Source: Gordonia sp. SL306 (lineage in GTDB: Bacteria > Actinomycetota > Actinomycetes > Mycobacteriales > Mycobacteriaceae). From it: DNA of 64,000 bases. Positions 43,341 to 52,464 of this stretch are shown one piece after another (positions within the stretch are counted from its first letter, which is position 1; each line of letters starts with the position of its first letter). The notes below the pieces were generated by a model. That model was not told the DNA's origin, made no database searches, and worked only from the letters and a program-made list of their open reading frames with translations. The stretch covers positions 2,232,001-2,296,000 of the forward strand of contig NZ_CP113063.1 of the NCBI RefSeq assembly GCF_026625785.1, in the 5' to 3' direction. The translations under genes were made by a program, and so were the position numbers.

Positions 43341-44206
43341 CGGATGGTTCCTTCCAGTCGGGCGCCCAGGTGACGGCCCACGGTGGTGAATGCGAGGGCG
43401 ACGATCACGATGATCAGCCCGGGGAAGATCTCCAGCCACCACGCGACGGTGATGTACGTGCGTCCGGCATCGAGCAGCGCGCCCCATTCCGGAGCGGGCG
43501 GCGCCACCCCGAGGCCCAGATAGGCCAATCCCGAGGCCCAGATGATGGCCTGCCCGATCCCGAGGGTCGCGGTGACGATCATCGGGCGGAGCGCATTGGG
43601 GGCGATGTGCTGTAACAGGATTCGGGGACGTGAGTGCCCGAGCGCGGTGGCCGCCTCGACGTATGGCGCATTGCGCACGGTCAACACCTGGCCACGGACG
43701 ATCCGTGCGTACCCCGGCGCGATCCCGATCCCGATCGCGAAGATGAGCGTGGATGACCCCGGTCCGAACACCGAGGTGAGGAGCAGACCGAGCAGGATGG
43801 TCGGGAATGCGAACATCACGTCGATCCACCGGTTCGCCAGGGCCTGCGCGACCCGGCCCGACAGGCCCGCGGCGACGCCGAGCAACACGGCGAGGACCAA
43901 TGCCACTGCGACGGCGCCGAATCCGATGGCGAGGGATTGGCGAGTGCCGAAGATGATTCGGCTCAACAGGTCTCGGCCCGACAAGTCGGTGCCGAACGGA
44001 TGTGCCCAGGTCGGTGGCGTGAGCGTGGCGTCGAGATTCACCGCGAGCGGGTCGTACGGCGCGAGGAGCGACGGGACCACCACGGCAACGAGGAGCAGGA
44101 CGAGCACCACCAGGGCCGCGGTGACGGTCGGCGGAAACGGCCACCGGTGACGCCGGCCCGGTGCGGGCGCGGCCGTGGCGGCGGGGGTCGGCGAGAGGGC
44201 GGTCAT
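43337..44206 (-). CDS. ABC importer permease, DppC-like
   Basis: A 289-residue permease starting at ATG 44206, overlapping the preceding permease and the following ATPase gene by 4 nt each. It has an N-terminal anchor (VTAALVVLVLLLVAVVVPSL) and the cytosolic EAA-type loop EAATALGHSRPRILLQHIAPN near residue 185 that contacts the ATPase. About six membrane segments are present. It belongs to the dipeptide/oligopeptide/nickel transporter permease family. Confidence 0.9.
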   Translation of the reverse strand: MTALSPTPAATAAPAPGRRHRWPFPPTVTAALVVLVLLLVAVVVPSLLAPYDPLAVNLDATLTPPTWAHPFGTDLSGRDLLSRIIFGTRQSLAIGFGAVAVALVLAVLLGVAAGLSGRVAQALANRWIDVMFAFPTILLGLLLTSVFGPGSSTLIFAIGIGIAPGYARIVRGQVLTVRNAPYVEAATALGHSRPRILLQHIAPNALRPMIVTATLGIGQAIIWASGLAYLGLGVAPPAPEWGALLDAGRTYITVAWWLEIFPGLIIVIVALAFTTVGRHLGARLEGTIR

Positions 44207-45222
44207 GGGATCTCGATCCGGGGGTCGATGACGGTGTAGAGGAAATCCACCACCAGATTGGCGATGGTGTAGATCGCGGCGACCAGCACGACGATGCCGC
44301 TCACGAGCGGTACGTCGCGGGAACTGGCCGCCGCCACGAGCGTCTGCCCGATACCCGCGCGGGCGAACACCGTCTCCGCGATGACCGCACCGGAGAGCAG
44401 CGCACCCATCGCCCACCCGGACACCGTCACGGCCGGTATCACCGAGTGCCGCAACACATGCCGTGCGCGAACGGAGAAGTCGCCGAGGCCTCGGCTGCGG
44501 GCGGTGAGGACGAACGGCTGATCCAGCGCCCTGGCGAACTCGTCGCGGGCGATACTGCCGAGGAATCCGGCCAGCGGGATGGCCAGGGTCAGGACCGGCA
44601 GGACCAGCCCCCGTAGTCCGGTGCCGCTCTCCACCGGGAACCACGCGAGGTTGATCGCGAAGACCACGAGCAGGATCGACCCCAGCCAGTACTGGGGCAG
44701 ACCGGCACTCACCGTCTCCAGGAACGCGCCGAGCGCACCGAACGGTCCCCGCCGCCCCGCGGTCAGCGTCGTGGTCGCCAACACCAGCAGCCACGCGACC
44801 ACCAGTGCACTGACAGTCAGCACCAGCGTGGGTCCGATCTGCTCGGCGATGACCTGCGTGACCGGTTGCTGTAATTGGAAAGACGTGCCGAGGTCGCCAT
44901 GTAGAAGGCCTTGGAGATAGTGCAGGTACTGCTGCCAGATGGAGTCGGTGAAACCGTACTGCTCGTTGACGGGTGCGATCTCGTCGGGAGTCCGCTCACG
45001 GCTCTCCCCCGACGACAGGTTGAGCAGCAGCGTCGCCCGATCGCCGGGCGCGAGCACCTGGAGCAGGAAGGTGATGGTGGCCGCCGCCCAGAGTACGAAG
45101 ATCGCGGACCCCAGCTTGCCGAGCCACCGCAGCCACCCTGCGCCGGTGCCGCCCCGCCGGCGTCGAGGCAGGGCCGGCACGCGGTTGCCGCCGGTCGCCG
45201 TAGAATCGACCACTGTCGTCAT
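44203..45222 (-). CDS. ABC importer permease, DppB-like
   Basis: A 339-residue permease starting at ATG 45222, overlapping the substrate-binding protein gene by 4 nt. A long first periplasmic loop (APGDRATLLLNLSSGESRERT) follows the first membrane helix, as in DppB/OppB. The EAA-type loop lies in the ARSRGLGDFSVRARHVLRHS region near residue 240. About six membrane segments are present. It would pair with the DppC-like permease. Confidence 0.9.
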   Translation of the reverse strand: MTTVVDSTATGGNRVPALPRRRRGGTGAGWLRWLGKLGSAIFVLWAAATITFLLQVLAPGDRATLLLNLSSGESRERTPDEIAPVNEQYGFTDSIWQQYLHYLQGLLHGDLGTSFQLQQPVTQVIAEQIGPTLVLTVSALVVAWLLVLATTTLTAGRRGPFGALGAFLETVSAGLPQYWLGSILLVVFAINLAWFPVESGTGLRGLVLPVLTLAIPLAGFLGSIARDEFARALDQPFVLTARSRGLGDFSVRARHVLRHSVIPAVTVSGWAMGALLSGAVIAETVFARAGIGQTLVAAASSRDVPLVSGIVVLVAAIYTIANLVVDFLYTVIDPRIEIP

Positions 45223-46886
45223 CGCACGAACCTCGCATCCGAGAAGACCGGTTCACCTTGGGATCTCTCGATCCAGACATCTTGCAGCCGAGGAGAACTC
45301 GCGATCGACGTCGTCTGGGTGTACAGCCCGATCGCGAGGGCCTTCTCACCGATCAGCTGCTGGGCGTCGCCGTAGAGCTTCTGCTGCTCGGCAGGATCGG
45401 CCGAGCTGTTCGCCTTCTCGATCAGACCCTGCAGAGCCGGGTCGTTGTAGAAGGCGTTGTTGTACGGATTCGGATTGTCGTCCAGACGTTGCCGCCAGTT
45501 GATGTACAACAGCCCGGGCGTCGGGCTGGTCCAGTAACCGACGTAGGCGTCATAGGTCGGCGCCTTCGCGTACTGGCCACCGAAGTACTCGCTCTGCGTC
45601 GCGGGCACCAGCTGGATGTCGAACCCGACCTGGCGAGCCTGAAAGGCGATGTCCTGCAAGATTGCTGCCCCTTCCGGACCGATGATGGCGTCCGCGGCGT
45701 AGACGACCCGCGCACTCAGGCGCCTGCCGTCCTTGACCCGCACGCCGTCGTCGGCGCGCTGACTCCACCCGGCCTGGTCGAGGAGGGCGTCGGCCTTGCC
45801 CGGATCCCGCACGTAGGCACCTGCGGTCGCGTCGTAGTCGGGCGTGCTCTGGCTCAGCGCTCCGTTCGGGTTGTACGGCACCACACCGAGATACGCCGTC
45901 TCGACGGCCTTCTCGCGGTCGGCCGAATAGGCGAACGCCTGCCGGACCCGGACATCGTCGAACGGTGCGTGGTCGGCGTTGAGGGTTATCGCGTTCGGCC
46001 GGCCCGGTGTCACGTACTGGCGGGTCTGGAATCGCCTGGTCGCGTCGGCCCAGTTGATCGCGGGCACGTTGTAGATGACATCCGACGACCCGCTGGTCAG
46101 TGAGCCGTACCGCAGGACCGGGTCCTTGAGGAACTTCCAGATCACCTTGTCGACGTATGCCGGGCCCTGATGCTTCGCGTTCGCAGGCGCCGAGTTGTAA
46201 TTCGGGTTGCGCAGGAAGGTGATGCTGCGGTTACGGTCCCATCGGTCGATGATGAAGGGCCCCGATCCGACCGGTTTGGAACAGTTGGCCTGGGCACCCC
46301 GTGCGAGGGCGGTCGGTGACTGGATGCCGAAGTATCCCTGGGTGAGGACCGTGAGCAGCGGGCTGTAGGGCGACTTCAGGTGCAGCGCAAAGGTGTTGCG
46401 ATCAATTGCCTCGCCACCCGCGTAATACTGACCGATGTAGGCGTTGACCGTGCCGTTCGGCTTGTCCGGGTCGAGGTAGGCGTCGAAGTTGGTCTTGACC
46501 GCCGCCGCGTCCAGAACGGTGCCGTCGGTGAAATGGACGTCAGGCTTGAGGTGGAAGGTGTAGGTGAGTCGATCGGGCGAGATGTCCCAGCTGGTGGCCA
46601 GCCACGGCACCGGCTTTCCCGAATCGTCGAGGGACACGAGGTTGTCGAGGTACTGCCGGGCCAGGTAGGCGTTCTGCACCCAGCCGCCGTGGATGCACGG
46701 CGGTTCCTGCTCGTGTCCGTACTCGATGACACCGCCGCTCGTGTAATCCCCGGGGGATGCGGCGACGCCGGTGGAGCTTCCGTCACCTGTCTCTGGACGT
46801 TGCCCGCAGGCCGCGAGCAGAGCCATCGCCGACAGACTCACGGCGAGCAGCACTCGGGCCCGCGCTGGGCGGACGGATCTGGGCAC
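45219..46886 (-). CDS. ABC importer substrate-binding lipoprotein, SBP family 5
   Basis: A 555-residue lipoprotein starting at ATG 46886. The signal ends in the lipobox LAAC with Cys27. The mature part is a large type II solute-binding protein of family 5 (peptides, nickel, opines, sulfur compounds): YTFHLKPDVHFTDG near residue 105, a hinge, and FAYSADREKAV near residue 320. It is the first gene of a four-gene coupled operon. The ligand cannot be read; the divergent Dsz-like monooxygenase genes suggest an organosulfur compound or peptide-like substrate. Confidence 0.9.
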   Translation of the reverse strand: MPRSVRPARARVLLAVSLSAMALLAACGQRPETGDGSSTGVAASPGDYTSGGVIEYGHEQEPPCIHGGWVQNAYLARQYLDNLVSLDDSGKPVPWLATSWDISPDRLTYTFHLKPDVHFTDGTVLDAAAVKTNFDAYLDPDKPNGTVNAYIGQYYAGGEAIDRNTFALHLKSPYSPLLTVLTQGYFGIQSPTALARGAQANCSKPVGSGPFIIDRWDRNRSITFLRNPNYNSAPANAKHQGPAYVDKVIWKFLKDPVLRYGSLTSGSSDVIYNVPAINWADATRRFQTRQYVTPGRPNAITLNADHAPFDDVRVRQAFAYSADREKAVETAYLGVVPYNPNGALSQSTPDYDATAGAYVRDPGKADALLDQAGWSQRADDGVRVKDGRRLSARVVYAADAIIGPEGAAILQDIAFQARQVGFDIQLVPATQSEYFGGQYAKAPTYDAYVGYWTSPTPGLLYINWRQRLDDNPNPYNNAFYNDPALQGLIEKANSSADPAEQQKLYGDAQQLIGEKALAIGLYTQTTSIASSPRLQDVWIERSQGEPVFSDARFVR

Positions 46887-47053
46887 GGGGGATCTCCTCG
46901 GTTCGGCTGGGGCTCGACGTCACGGCGATGTCGGCAGCGCGACCGGTGCGCGAGCAGCGCACACGGCGGTTCGGCGAGAACGGTAGCGATCAGCACCGCC
47001 CACGTCAGGTCTTGAGTTCACGGTGAGCGCAACACCCCTTCGCGAGCGCCTGG

Positions 47054-47067
47054 CTGACTAGCGTCAG
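47054..47067. promoter_or_regulatory. Palindrome just before the monooxygenase start
   Basis: CTGACTAGCGTCAG has perfect 5-bp arms around TAGC and ends 4 bp before the GTG at 47072. It lies within the 185-bp divergent promoter region between the importer operon and the monooxygenase pair. It could be an operator or the hairpin of a leader. A regulator gene is not adjacent. Confidence 0.4.
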
Positions 47068-47071
47068 GTGA

Positions 47072-48454
47072 GTGGCACAACCAAAACCCTTGCGTTTCTC
47101 CGCCTTTGTGATGAACACCACCTCGCACATCCTGCATGGGGCGTGGCGGGTTCCGGGCGCACAGCAAACCGACTTCAACTCTTTGGAGCATTGGATCGAC
47201 CTCGCGAAAACGTTGGAGGAGGCCCGATTCGACTTCATCTTCTTCGCCGACGTCGTCGGGCTCTACGACGACTATCAGGGCGACTGGAAGAAGTTCGTCG
47301 ACACCGGTCTGCAGATCCCCAGCAATGACCCGTTGGTTCTCGCGTCCGCGCTGGCTTCGCACACCGAGCATCTGGGGATCGCGGTCACCAGCTCGATCCT
47401 GCAGGAGCACCCCTTCGACTTCGCCCGCAAGATCTCCACGCTCGATCACGCCTCGAAGGGCCGGATCGCGTGGAACATCGTGACGAGTCTGTCGTCGAAC
47501 GCGTGGCGCAACTTCGGCTACGACGGCATCACCGGCCACGACGATCGCTACGCCTGGGCCGACGAGTACGCCGACGTTGTCTACAAGCTGTGGGAGGGCT
47601 CGTGGGACGACGACGCGCTCGTGCAGGACCAGCGCAGCGGCGTCCACGCCGACTTCGACAAGGTGCACAAGATCCACCACGAGGGTGAGCGGTACCGCGT
47701 CGAGGGTCCCCATCTGGTCGCGCCGTCGCCGCAGCGCACCCCGATCCTGTTCCAGGCCGGGTCGTCGCACACCGGGCGCCGGTTCGCCGCCCGCAACGCC
47801 GAGGCCCAGTTCATCGTGTCGCCGACGCCCGAAGCCGCACGCGGTCTCGTCGACGACACCCGACGTCTCGTGGCCGAAGCGGGCCGCGACCCGCAGGACC
47901 TGAACTTCTTCCAAGGACTCTCGTTCGTGATCGGCAGCACCGAGGAAGAGGCGCAGCGCAAGTCGCGGGAACTCGACGAGTACATCGATCCGAGCACCAT
48001 CATCGCCCACTCCGCCGGCGGTCTCGGCGTCGATCTGGGCTTCTATGACCTCGACACCCCGGTCGGTGAGATCCGTACGGAGGGAACCCAGAGCACCCTG
48101 CTGTGGCTGCGCGAGGCTGTGCCGGATCGCGAGCCGACAGTCCGCGACCTCGCCGAACTGCGGAGCCGAAGCGGCCGCGTGGTGGGCACGCCGGAGCAGA
48201 TCGCGGACCGTCTCGAACAATGGCGTGACGCCGGGGTCGACGGGATCAACGTGATCAACGCGACGATCCCCGGCAGCTACCTGGAGTTCGCCGAGCATGT
48301 GCTGCCGGTGCTACGGGACCGCGGCCTGGCACAACGTGAATATTCACCGGGCACTGTGCGGCACAAGCTGACCGGGCGTGACCGCCTGCCCGACACCCAT
48401 CCGGCAGCGCGCTACCGCGGTGCGTTCGCCGAGGCGGTGGAGGTACCGGTATGA
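47072..48454 (+). CDS. FMN-dependent monooxygenase, NtaA/SnaA/DszA family
   Basis: A 460-residue luciferase-fold protein starting at GTG 47072 (MAQPKPLRFSAFVMNT). This start fits the family, whose members begin K-x-L-x-F-x-A-F-x-M-N. A TIM barrel follows with FIFFADVVGLYDDY, the flavin region WNIVTSLSSNAWRNFGYDG and FQAGSSHTGRRFAARNAEA near residue 230. DszA-type enzymes open sulfones and NtaA acts on nitrilotriacetate; both need a flavin reductase, not found here. It overlaps the next gene by 4 nt and is divergent from the ABC importer, so the importer likely delivers its substrate. Confidence 0.88.
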   Translation: MAQPKPLRFSAFVMNTTSHILHGAWRVPGAQQTDFNSLEHWIDLAKTLEEARFDFIFFADVVGLYDDYQGDWKKFVDTGLQIPSNDPLVLASALASHTEHLGIAVTSSILQEHPFDFARKISTLDHASKGRIAWNIVTSLSSNAWRNFGYDGITGHDDRYAWADEYADVVYKLWEGSWDDDALVQDQRSGVHADFDKVHKIHHEGERYRVEGPHLVAPSPQRTPILFQAGSSHTGRRFAARNAEAQFIVSPTPEAARGLVDDTRRLVAEAGRDPQDLNFFQGLSFVIGSTEEEAQRKSRELDEYIDPSTIIAHSAGGLGVDLGFYDLDTPVGEIRTEGTQSTLLWLREAVPDREPTVRDLAELRSRSGRVVGTPEQIADRLEQWRDAGVDGINVINATIPGSYLEFAEHVLPVLRDRGLAQREYSPGTVRHKLTGRDRLPDTHPAARYRGAFAEAVEVPV

Positions 48455-49650
48455 CGGTCGTGACGAGGATCTCCGCCGACCGCGCAGATGTGTTCGCGGA
48501 GATCGCCGCGGATGCCGCGGCGCGGGAGCGCGCAGGCAACGACCCCCACGAACAAGTGCGGCTCCTGGCCGAGACCGGATTCACCGCGATCACCCTCGAC
48601 GACGACACCCGCTCCGGCGCCGACATCGTCGAGTTCTTCGAGTTCCTCGTCGAGCTGTCCAGGGCCGACCCGATCGTCGCCCACATCCTGCGCGCTCACT
48701 ACTGGTTCGTCGAACAGGTCCGGCGGCTGCCACCAGGCCCGGCCCGCGAGCGGTGGGTCGCCGAGATACGCGCAGGCGCGATCTTCGGCAACGCAACAAG
48801 CGAACGTGCCGGCGACGCCGGTGCCAAGGCGTTCCGCACCGAGCTACGTCCGATCGACGGGGGCTGGCTGCTGACCGGCGCGAAGTTCTACAGCACCGGG
48901 ACGGCATTCGCCGACTGGGTCTCGGTGGCGGCGACGGTGAGTGGTCGCGATTCGGGTGAGCAGATCGCCCGAGTGGTGTTGCCGGTGGACCGGGAGGGCA
49001 TCGCGATCGTCGACGACTGGGACGGGATCGGACAGCATCGAACCGGAACCGGCTCGACCAATCTCTCTGACGTTCTGGTGACACCCGACGACGTGCTGGC
49101 GTTCAGCGATCCCGGGTCGACGCGGCCTGTTGCGAACGACGGACCTTTCCTACAGCTCTATCTGCAGGCGCTGATCACCGGCATCCTGCTGTCGGTCGCC
49201 GACGATGCCGCTGAGCTGCTGCGTTCGCGGAAAAGGACCTTCGAGCATGCGCCGGATGAGTCTCCCCGCCACGATGCGGTTCTGCTGCAGACAGTCGGGG
49301 AGATCGACGCGGCGGCACACGTGTCGCGATCTGCGGTGCTCGCGGCCGCGCGGGAGGTGGAGGCGGCGTTCGCTCCGGCACGCCGAGGCTCCATCGACCC
49401 GGAACTGTTCACCCAGGCGTCCGTGGCGGCGGCCCGGGTGAAGGTGCACGTCGACCGGATCGGTCTTCGCGCGGCCACTGATCTCTTCGACATCGGGGGC
49501 GCGTCGTCGGCGAGCCGGTCGAAGAATCTCGATCGTCATTGGCGCAACATCAGGACCGTCACCCTGCACAATCCGACGTCGTACAAGGCGATCGCCCTCG
49601 GCGACCGGCTGGTGAACGGTACACCGCTGCCGGCCAACGGCTACTTCTGA
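48451..49650 (+). CDS. Acyl-CoA-dehydrogenase-fold flavin monooxygenase, DszC/SfnC-like
   Basis: A 399-residue protein starting at ATG 48451, coupled to the DszA-like gene by ATGA. It has the ACAD fold: N-terminal helical domain, central beta domain (GGWLLTGAKFYSTGTAFADW near residue 140, the flavin contact) and C-terminal helices ending TLHNPTSYKAIALGDRLVNG. The KFYSTGxxFADW and HNPxxYK patterns are those of the DszC/SfnC branch, which oxygenates sulfur compounds rather than dehydrogenating acyl-CoA. With the DszA-like partner it would form a two-step desulfurisation pathway. There is no DszB-like desulfinase. A strong terminator follows. Confidence 0.88.
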   Translation: MTVVTRISADRADVFAEIAADAAARERAGNDPHEQVRLLAETGFTAITLDDDTRSGADIVEFFEFLVELSRADPIVAHILRAHYWFVEQVRRLPPGPARERWVAEIRAGAIFGNATSERAGDAGAKAFRTELRPIDGGWLLTGAKFYSTGTAFADWVSVAATVSGRDSGEQIARVVLPVDREGIAIVDDWDGIGQHRTGTGSTNLSDVLVTPDDVLAFSDPGSTRPVANDGPFLQLYLQALITGILLSVADDAAELLRSRKRTFEHAPDESPRHDAVLLQTVGEIDAAAHVSRSAVLAAAREVEAAFAPARRGSIDPELFTQASVAAARVKVHVDRIGLRAATDLFDIGGASSASRSKNLDRHWRNIRTVTLHNPTSYKAIALGDRLVNGTPLPANGYF

Positions 49651-49697
49651 CCGGCAGGGGACTTTCACCTCAGAGGCAGAAGGCATACCCGACAGAC

Positions 49698-49735
49698 GGC
49701 AACCCCGCCGCGGCATCTGCCACGGCGGGGTTGTC
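49698..49735. terminator. Strong hairpin terminator, probably bidirectional
   Basis: CAACCCCGCCG (49700-49710) and CGGCGGGGTTG (49723-49733) form an 11-bp perfect stem around a 12-base loop, extendable by a G-T and a G-C pair. It lies 50 bp after the DszC-like gene and 25 bp after the stop of the minus-strand small peptide at 49760. There is no long T-run, but the stem is among the most stable in the window. Confidence 0.75.
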
Positions 49736-49759
49736 GTAGAGCGGCGAAGGCCGGTCAGC

Positions 49760-49882
49760 TCACTGCCAGACCCAGAGCCAGCGACGCGAGCGCTGATCGA
49801 AGCGGCGGACCCGCCTGCGACGGCGAGCCGGGGCCTGCGGGGCGCGGTGGGTGTTGTTGTTCTGCTGCTGCGGAGTGGGCAT
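49760..49882 (-). CDS. Arginine-rich 40-aa peptide
   Basis: A short minus-strand frame starts at ATG 49882, with GAAAGG six bases upstream, and ends at 49760, 25 bp before a strong hairpin. The 40-residue product begins MPTPQQQNNNTHRAPQ and then has a highly basic stretch (RRRRRVRR) and Trp near the end (RSRRWLWVWQ). Upstream ribosome site, clean stop and downstream terminator favour a real small gene. The composition suggests nucleic-acid or membrane binding. Function is unknown; conservation in related genomes would settle it. The 267 bases upstream to the phosphatase gene show nothing else. Confidence 0.45.
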   Translation of the reverse strand: MPTPQQQNNNTHRAPQAPARRRRRVRRFDQRSRRWLWVWQ

Positions 49883-50149
49883 CGTCGGCCTTTCTCGATG
49901 GTGAGATCCGGTCCGGATCTCGTTGACACCATTGAGATTGCGCTACGCGTCTTGTGGAACCCTCGACGCCGGCTGGGAGGTTCCTGGATGCCCGTCGACG
50001 ACCTCCGATCGGAGGAATCTGCGCTTCTCCAGCCAATCCGCCACTGCTGCGAACGCAGGTCTCCGACGACGTCGCTCGTCGTGTTCCCGGGGCTGCGCAG
50101 CGCACGTGTGACGGCACCGACCACGGTCGCCGCGGGCATCATCTCGGTC

Positions 50150-50737
50150 TCACCGCAGATGGTCGATCTCGTTGATAGACAACACTTGTCGATGGCCGCC
50201 TTCGAGCGCGAGTACACGGGTCACCGAGGTGTAGTACGGCTCGACGAAGAACATGCTCGCAGTGCCGATCACGTGCGACAGGTAGGCGTTGATGACGCCG
50301 CCATGACAGACGATCGCGACCGCACCGACGTCGGCGGATGCGGCCACCTCCTCGATCCCGGCGACGACCCGTTCGCGGAACAGGTCAGGGTCGAAGGTGT
50401 TCTCCCCGAGCCGTCCACCGTTCATGTCCTTCAGCAGCAGACTGCGGTCGGTGTAGGCATGCACGGCACCGTAGGTGGTCCACCCGTGATCGAGCTCGAC
50501 GAGCCGCTGATCGGTCGCCACGTCCAGCGACAGCGCCTCGCGGGCAAAACCCGCGGTCTGAGCAGCGCGACGCATGGGGCTGCTGACCAGCCGGTCGACC
50601 TTGCCATACCGGCCATCGGCCAGCGCCGCGGCGAGCCGCCTGGCCTGCTCCTCGCCCTCCGGGGTCAAATTCGGATCGGCACCGTTCGGATCGGTCAGCC
50701 GGAACGGCTGGGCGTGGCGGATGAGCAGGAGTTCCAT
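50150..50737 (-). CDS. Histidine phosphatase (phosphoglycerate-mutase-like)
   Basis: A 195-residue protein starting at ATG 50737. The phosphohistidine motif LLIRHAQ is at residues 4-10 (H8), followed by the conserved SSPMRRAAQTA near residue 53 and the second His in AIVCHGGVI near residue 145. It has the size of the broad-specificity phosphatase/CobC/PhoE group. The substrate is unknown. It is probably monocistronic. Confidence 0.88.
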   Translation of the reverse strand: MELLLIRHAQPFRLTDPNGADPNLTPEGEEQARRLAAALADGRYGKVDRLVSSPMRRAAQTAGFAREALSLDVATDQRLVELDHGWTTYGAVHAYTDRSLLLKDMNGGRLGENTFDPDLFRERVVAGIEEVAASADVGAVAIVCHGGVINAYLSHVIGTASMFFVEPYYTSVTRVLALEGGHRQVLSINEIDHLR

Positions 50738-50809
50738 CCGTTCAGTTCACCGTATGGGTCACCGCTGCGGTCCGGCGGGGTCGGGGCAGATGGGCGCTCG
50801 GAGAGAGTC

Positions 50810-50892
50810 GTTGCTGTCGGCGGGATTCGGGTTGCCGTCGGCGGGGTTCGGGTTGCTGTCGGCGAGGTTAGGTTGCTGTCGGCGGGGATCGG
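50810..50892. repeat. Tract of four 20-21-nt tandem repeats
   Basis: Units start at 50810, 50831, 50852 and 50872 (lengths 21, 21, 20, 21). The shared core is TTGCTGTCGGCGGGnTTCG. The tract ends four bases before the stop of the minus-strand oxidoreductase gene at 50897. The units are close to those at 60030-60135. Confidence 0.9.
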
Positions 50893-50896
50893 GTGG

Positions 50897-52318
50897 TCAG
50901 GATCGCCGCGGCAAGGACTTCAGCGCCGATGACGCCGCGTGGTAGCCGCACAATCCGTGGATACCGGCCCCCGGTGGCGCCGACTGCGAGCACAGGAACA
51001 CCCCCTGCACCCCGACAGCATATGGATCGACAGCGAGCCTCGGGCGCACCACCATCTGCAGCCCGTCATTGGCGCCACCGATGATGTCGCCTGCCGCGAA
51101 ATTGGGGTTGTACGAGTGCAATTGCTCGGTGCCGGCGCTCGCGGTGGCGATGATTCGCTCGCGGAACCCGGGGGCGAATCGCTCGATCTGCGCGATGATC
51201 GCCTCGGTGGCATCGCCGTCGTAACCCCGAGGCACGTGAGCGTAGGCGTAGATCGGATTGACGGTTCCGTTGCTGCGAGTCGCGTCCGCAACGTACTGCT
51301 GACCGAGCAGCACGAACGGGCGGTCGACCATCGCTCCGGCCGCACGTCGGCGTTCCGTGTCGCGGACCTCGTCGAAATCCCCACCCAGGTGGACGGTTCC
51401 GGCTCGCACGCAATCGCGGTTTGTCCACGGGATGTCGCCCTCGATCGCGAAGTCGACCTTGAATGCCGAGGCCCCCACGCGATACCGCTGATAAGCCCGC
51501 TTGATCCTAGCGGGCATGTCGTCGCCGTAGATCATGAGCGTCTGTGCCGGGGAGAGATCCAGCATGACGAGATCCGCATCGGGGATGTCGGCGCGAGAGA
51601 CCACCCGCACCCCGGTCTCGATCTTGCCGCCGGCATCGGTGAGCGCGGCGGCCGCGGCGGCGGTGATCGATCCCGAGCCGCCCTCGGCGACCGGCCATCC
51701 GTAGCGGTGGCCACTCGCGGCGATCATCAGCCCGAGGGCCGCGGTCAACGGGCGGTCGAAGCGGGAGAACAGATGGGCGGCGATGCCCCCGTAGAGGGCA
51801 CGTCCACGTTCGGTGCGGAACCAGCGGGCCAGGACGGTGGCCGGCAACACCGCGCGCGGACCGAAGGCGGCGAGCCGCAGCGGGTGCGCGGGAACATCCA
51901 GGATCGGCCGGAGGAGGTCGTGCCCGAGGTCGTCGAAGTTGCGGGCGAGGTCGCCGAACGCCAACTGCCATCGCCGCCCGTCCTCACCGAGTCCCGCCGC
52001 AGTGGCGTCGATCGACTGATACAGCAGGCCTGCATCTCCCGAATCCAGCGGGTGCGCGCAGTCGATCTCGGGCCACTTCCAGGTCAACCCGTACTTCTCG
52101 AGACCCACCTCCGCCCAGAACGGTGACCCGACACCGAGCGGGTGAAATGCCGAGCAATAGTCGTGAATGACATCCGGCACGGTGAGTTCTCCCGAGCGCG
52201 CTCCCCCACCGACGGTGTCCGATGCTTCCAGAACCCGCACATCGACGCCGTTCCGCGCGAGGTGAAGGCCTGCCGCGAGTCCGTTGGGCCCCGCTCCCAC
52301 GACAACCGCAGTGGTCAT
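50897..52318 (-). CDS. Phytoene-dehydrogenase-like FAD oxidoreductase
   Basis: A 473-residue protein starting at ATG 52318. The N-terminal Rossmann FAD motif is VVVGAGPNGLAAGLHLAR (residues 5-22), followed by LEASDTVGGGARS with the Glu and Arg of the CrtI/COG1233 type. The C-terminal FAD contact is GVFLCSQSAPPGAGIHGLCG near residue 445. Members oxidise or isomerise carotenoids or unrelated lipids. No other carotenoid gene is nearby, so its substrate is unknown. A 21-nt repeat tract abuts its 3' end, and another lies in its upstream region. Confidence 0.88.
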   Translation of the reverse strand: MTTAVVVGAGPNGLAAGLHLARNGVDVRVLEASDTVGGGARSGELTVPDVIHDYCSAFHPLGVGSPFWAEVGLEKYGLTWKWPEIDCAHPLDSGDAGLLYQSIDATAAGLGEDGRRWQLAFGDLARNFDDLGHDLLRPILDVPAHPLRLAAFGPRAVLPATVLARWFRTERGRALYGGIAAHLFSRFDRPLTAALGLMIAASGHRYGWPVAEGGSGSITAAAAAALTDAGGKIETGVRVVSRADIPDADLVMLDLSPAQTLMIYGDDMPARIKRAYQRYRVGASAFKVDFAIEGDIPWTNRDCVRAGTVHLGGDFDEVRDTERRRAAGAMVDRPFVLLGQQYVADATRSNGTVNPIYAYAHVPRGYDGDATEAIIAQIERFAPGFRERIIATASAGTEQLHSYNPNFAAGDIIGGANDGLQMVVRPRLAVDPYAVGVQGVFLCSQSAPPGAGIHGLCGYHAASSALKSLPRRS

Positions 52319-52464
52319 CGCCGTGCCCGATTCCGAGAGTCGGAAGCTTTGTCCTGGTCGGCGTGAGCGTCGGATCTCGTCGTCATGTCGGCCATGAACC
52401 CAGCATCTGTCAGGTCAGACCACGCGTCAACGTCGGCACTCGCCCTCGCCACGACGGTTACTGC

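Noticed and set aside
47018..48298. A 426-codon minus-strand open frame opposite the DszA-like gene.
   Set aside because: The plus-strand protein is a clear luciferase-fold enzyme with correct length; the antisense frame has no motif.
48451..49650. Calling this gene a classical acyl-CoA dehydrogenase.
   Set aside because: Its coupling to a DszA-like monooxygenase and its KFYSTG / HNPTSYK patterns fit the DszC/SfnC branch better.
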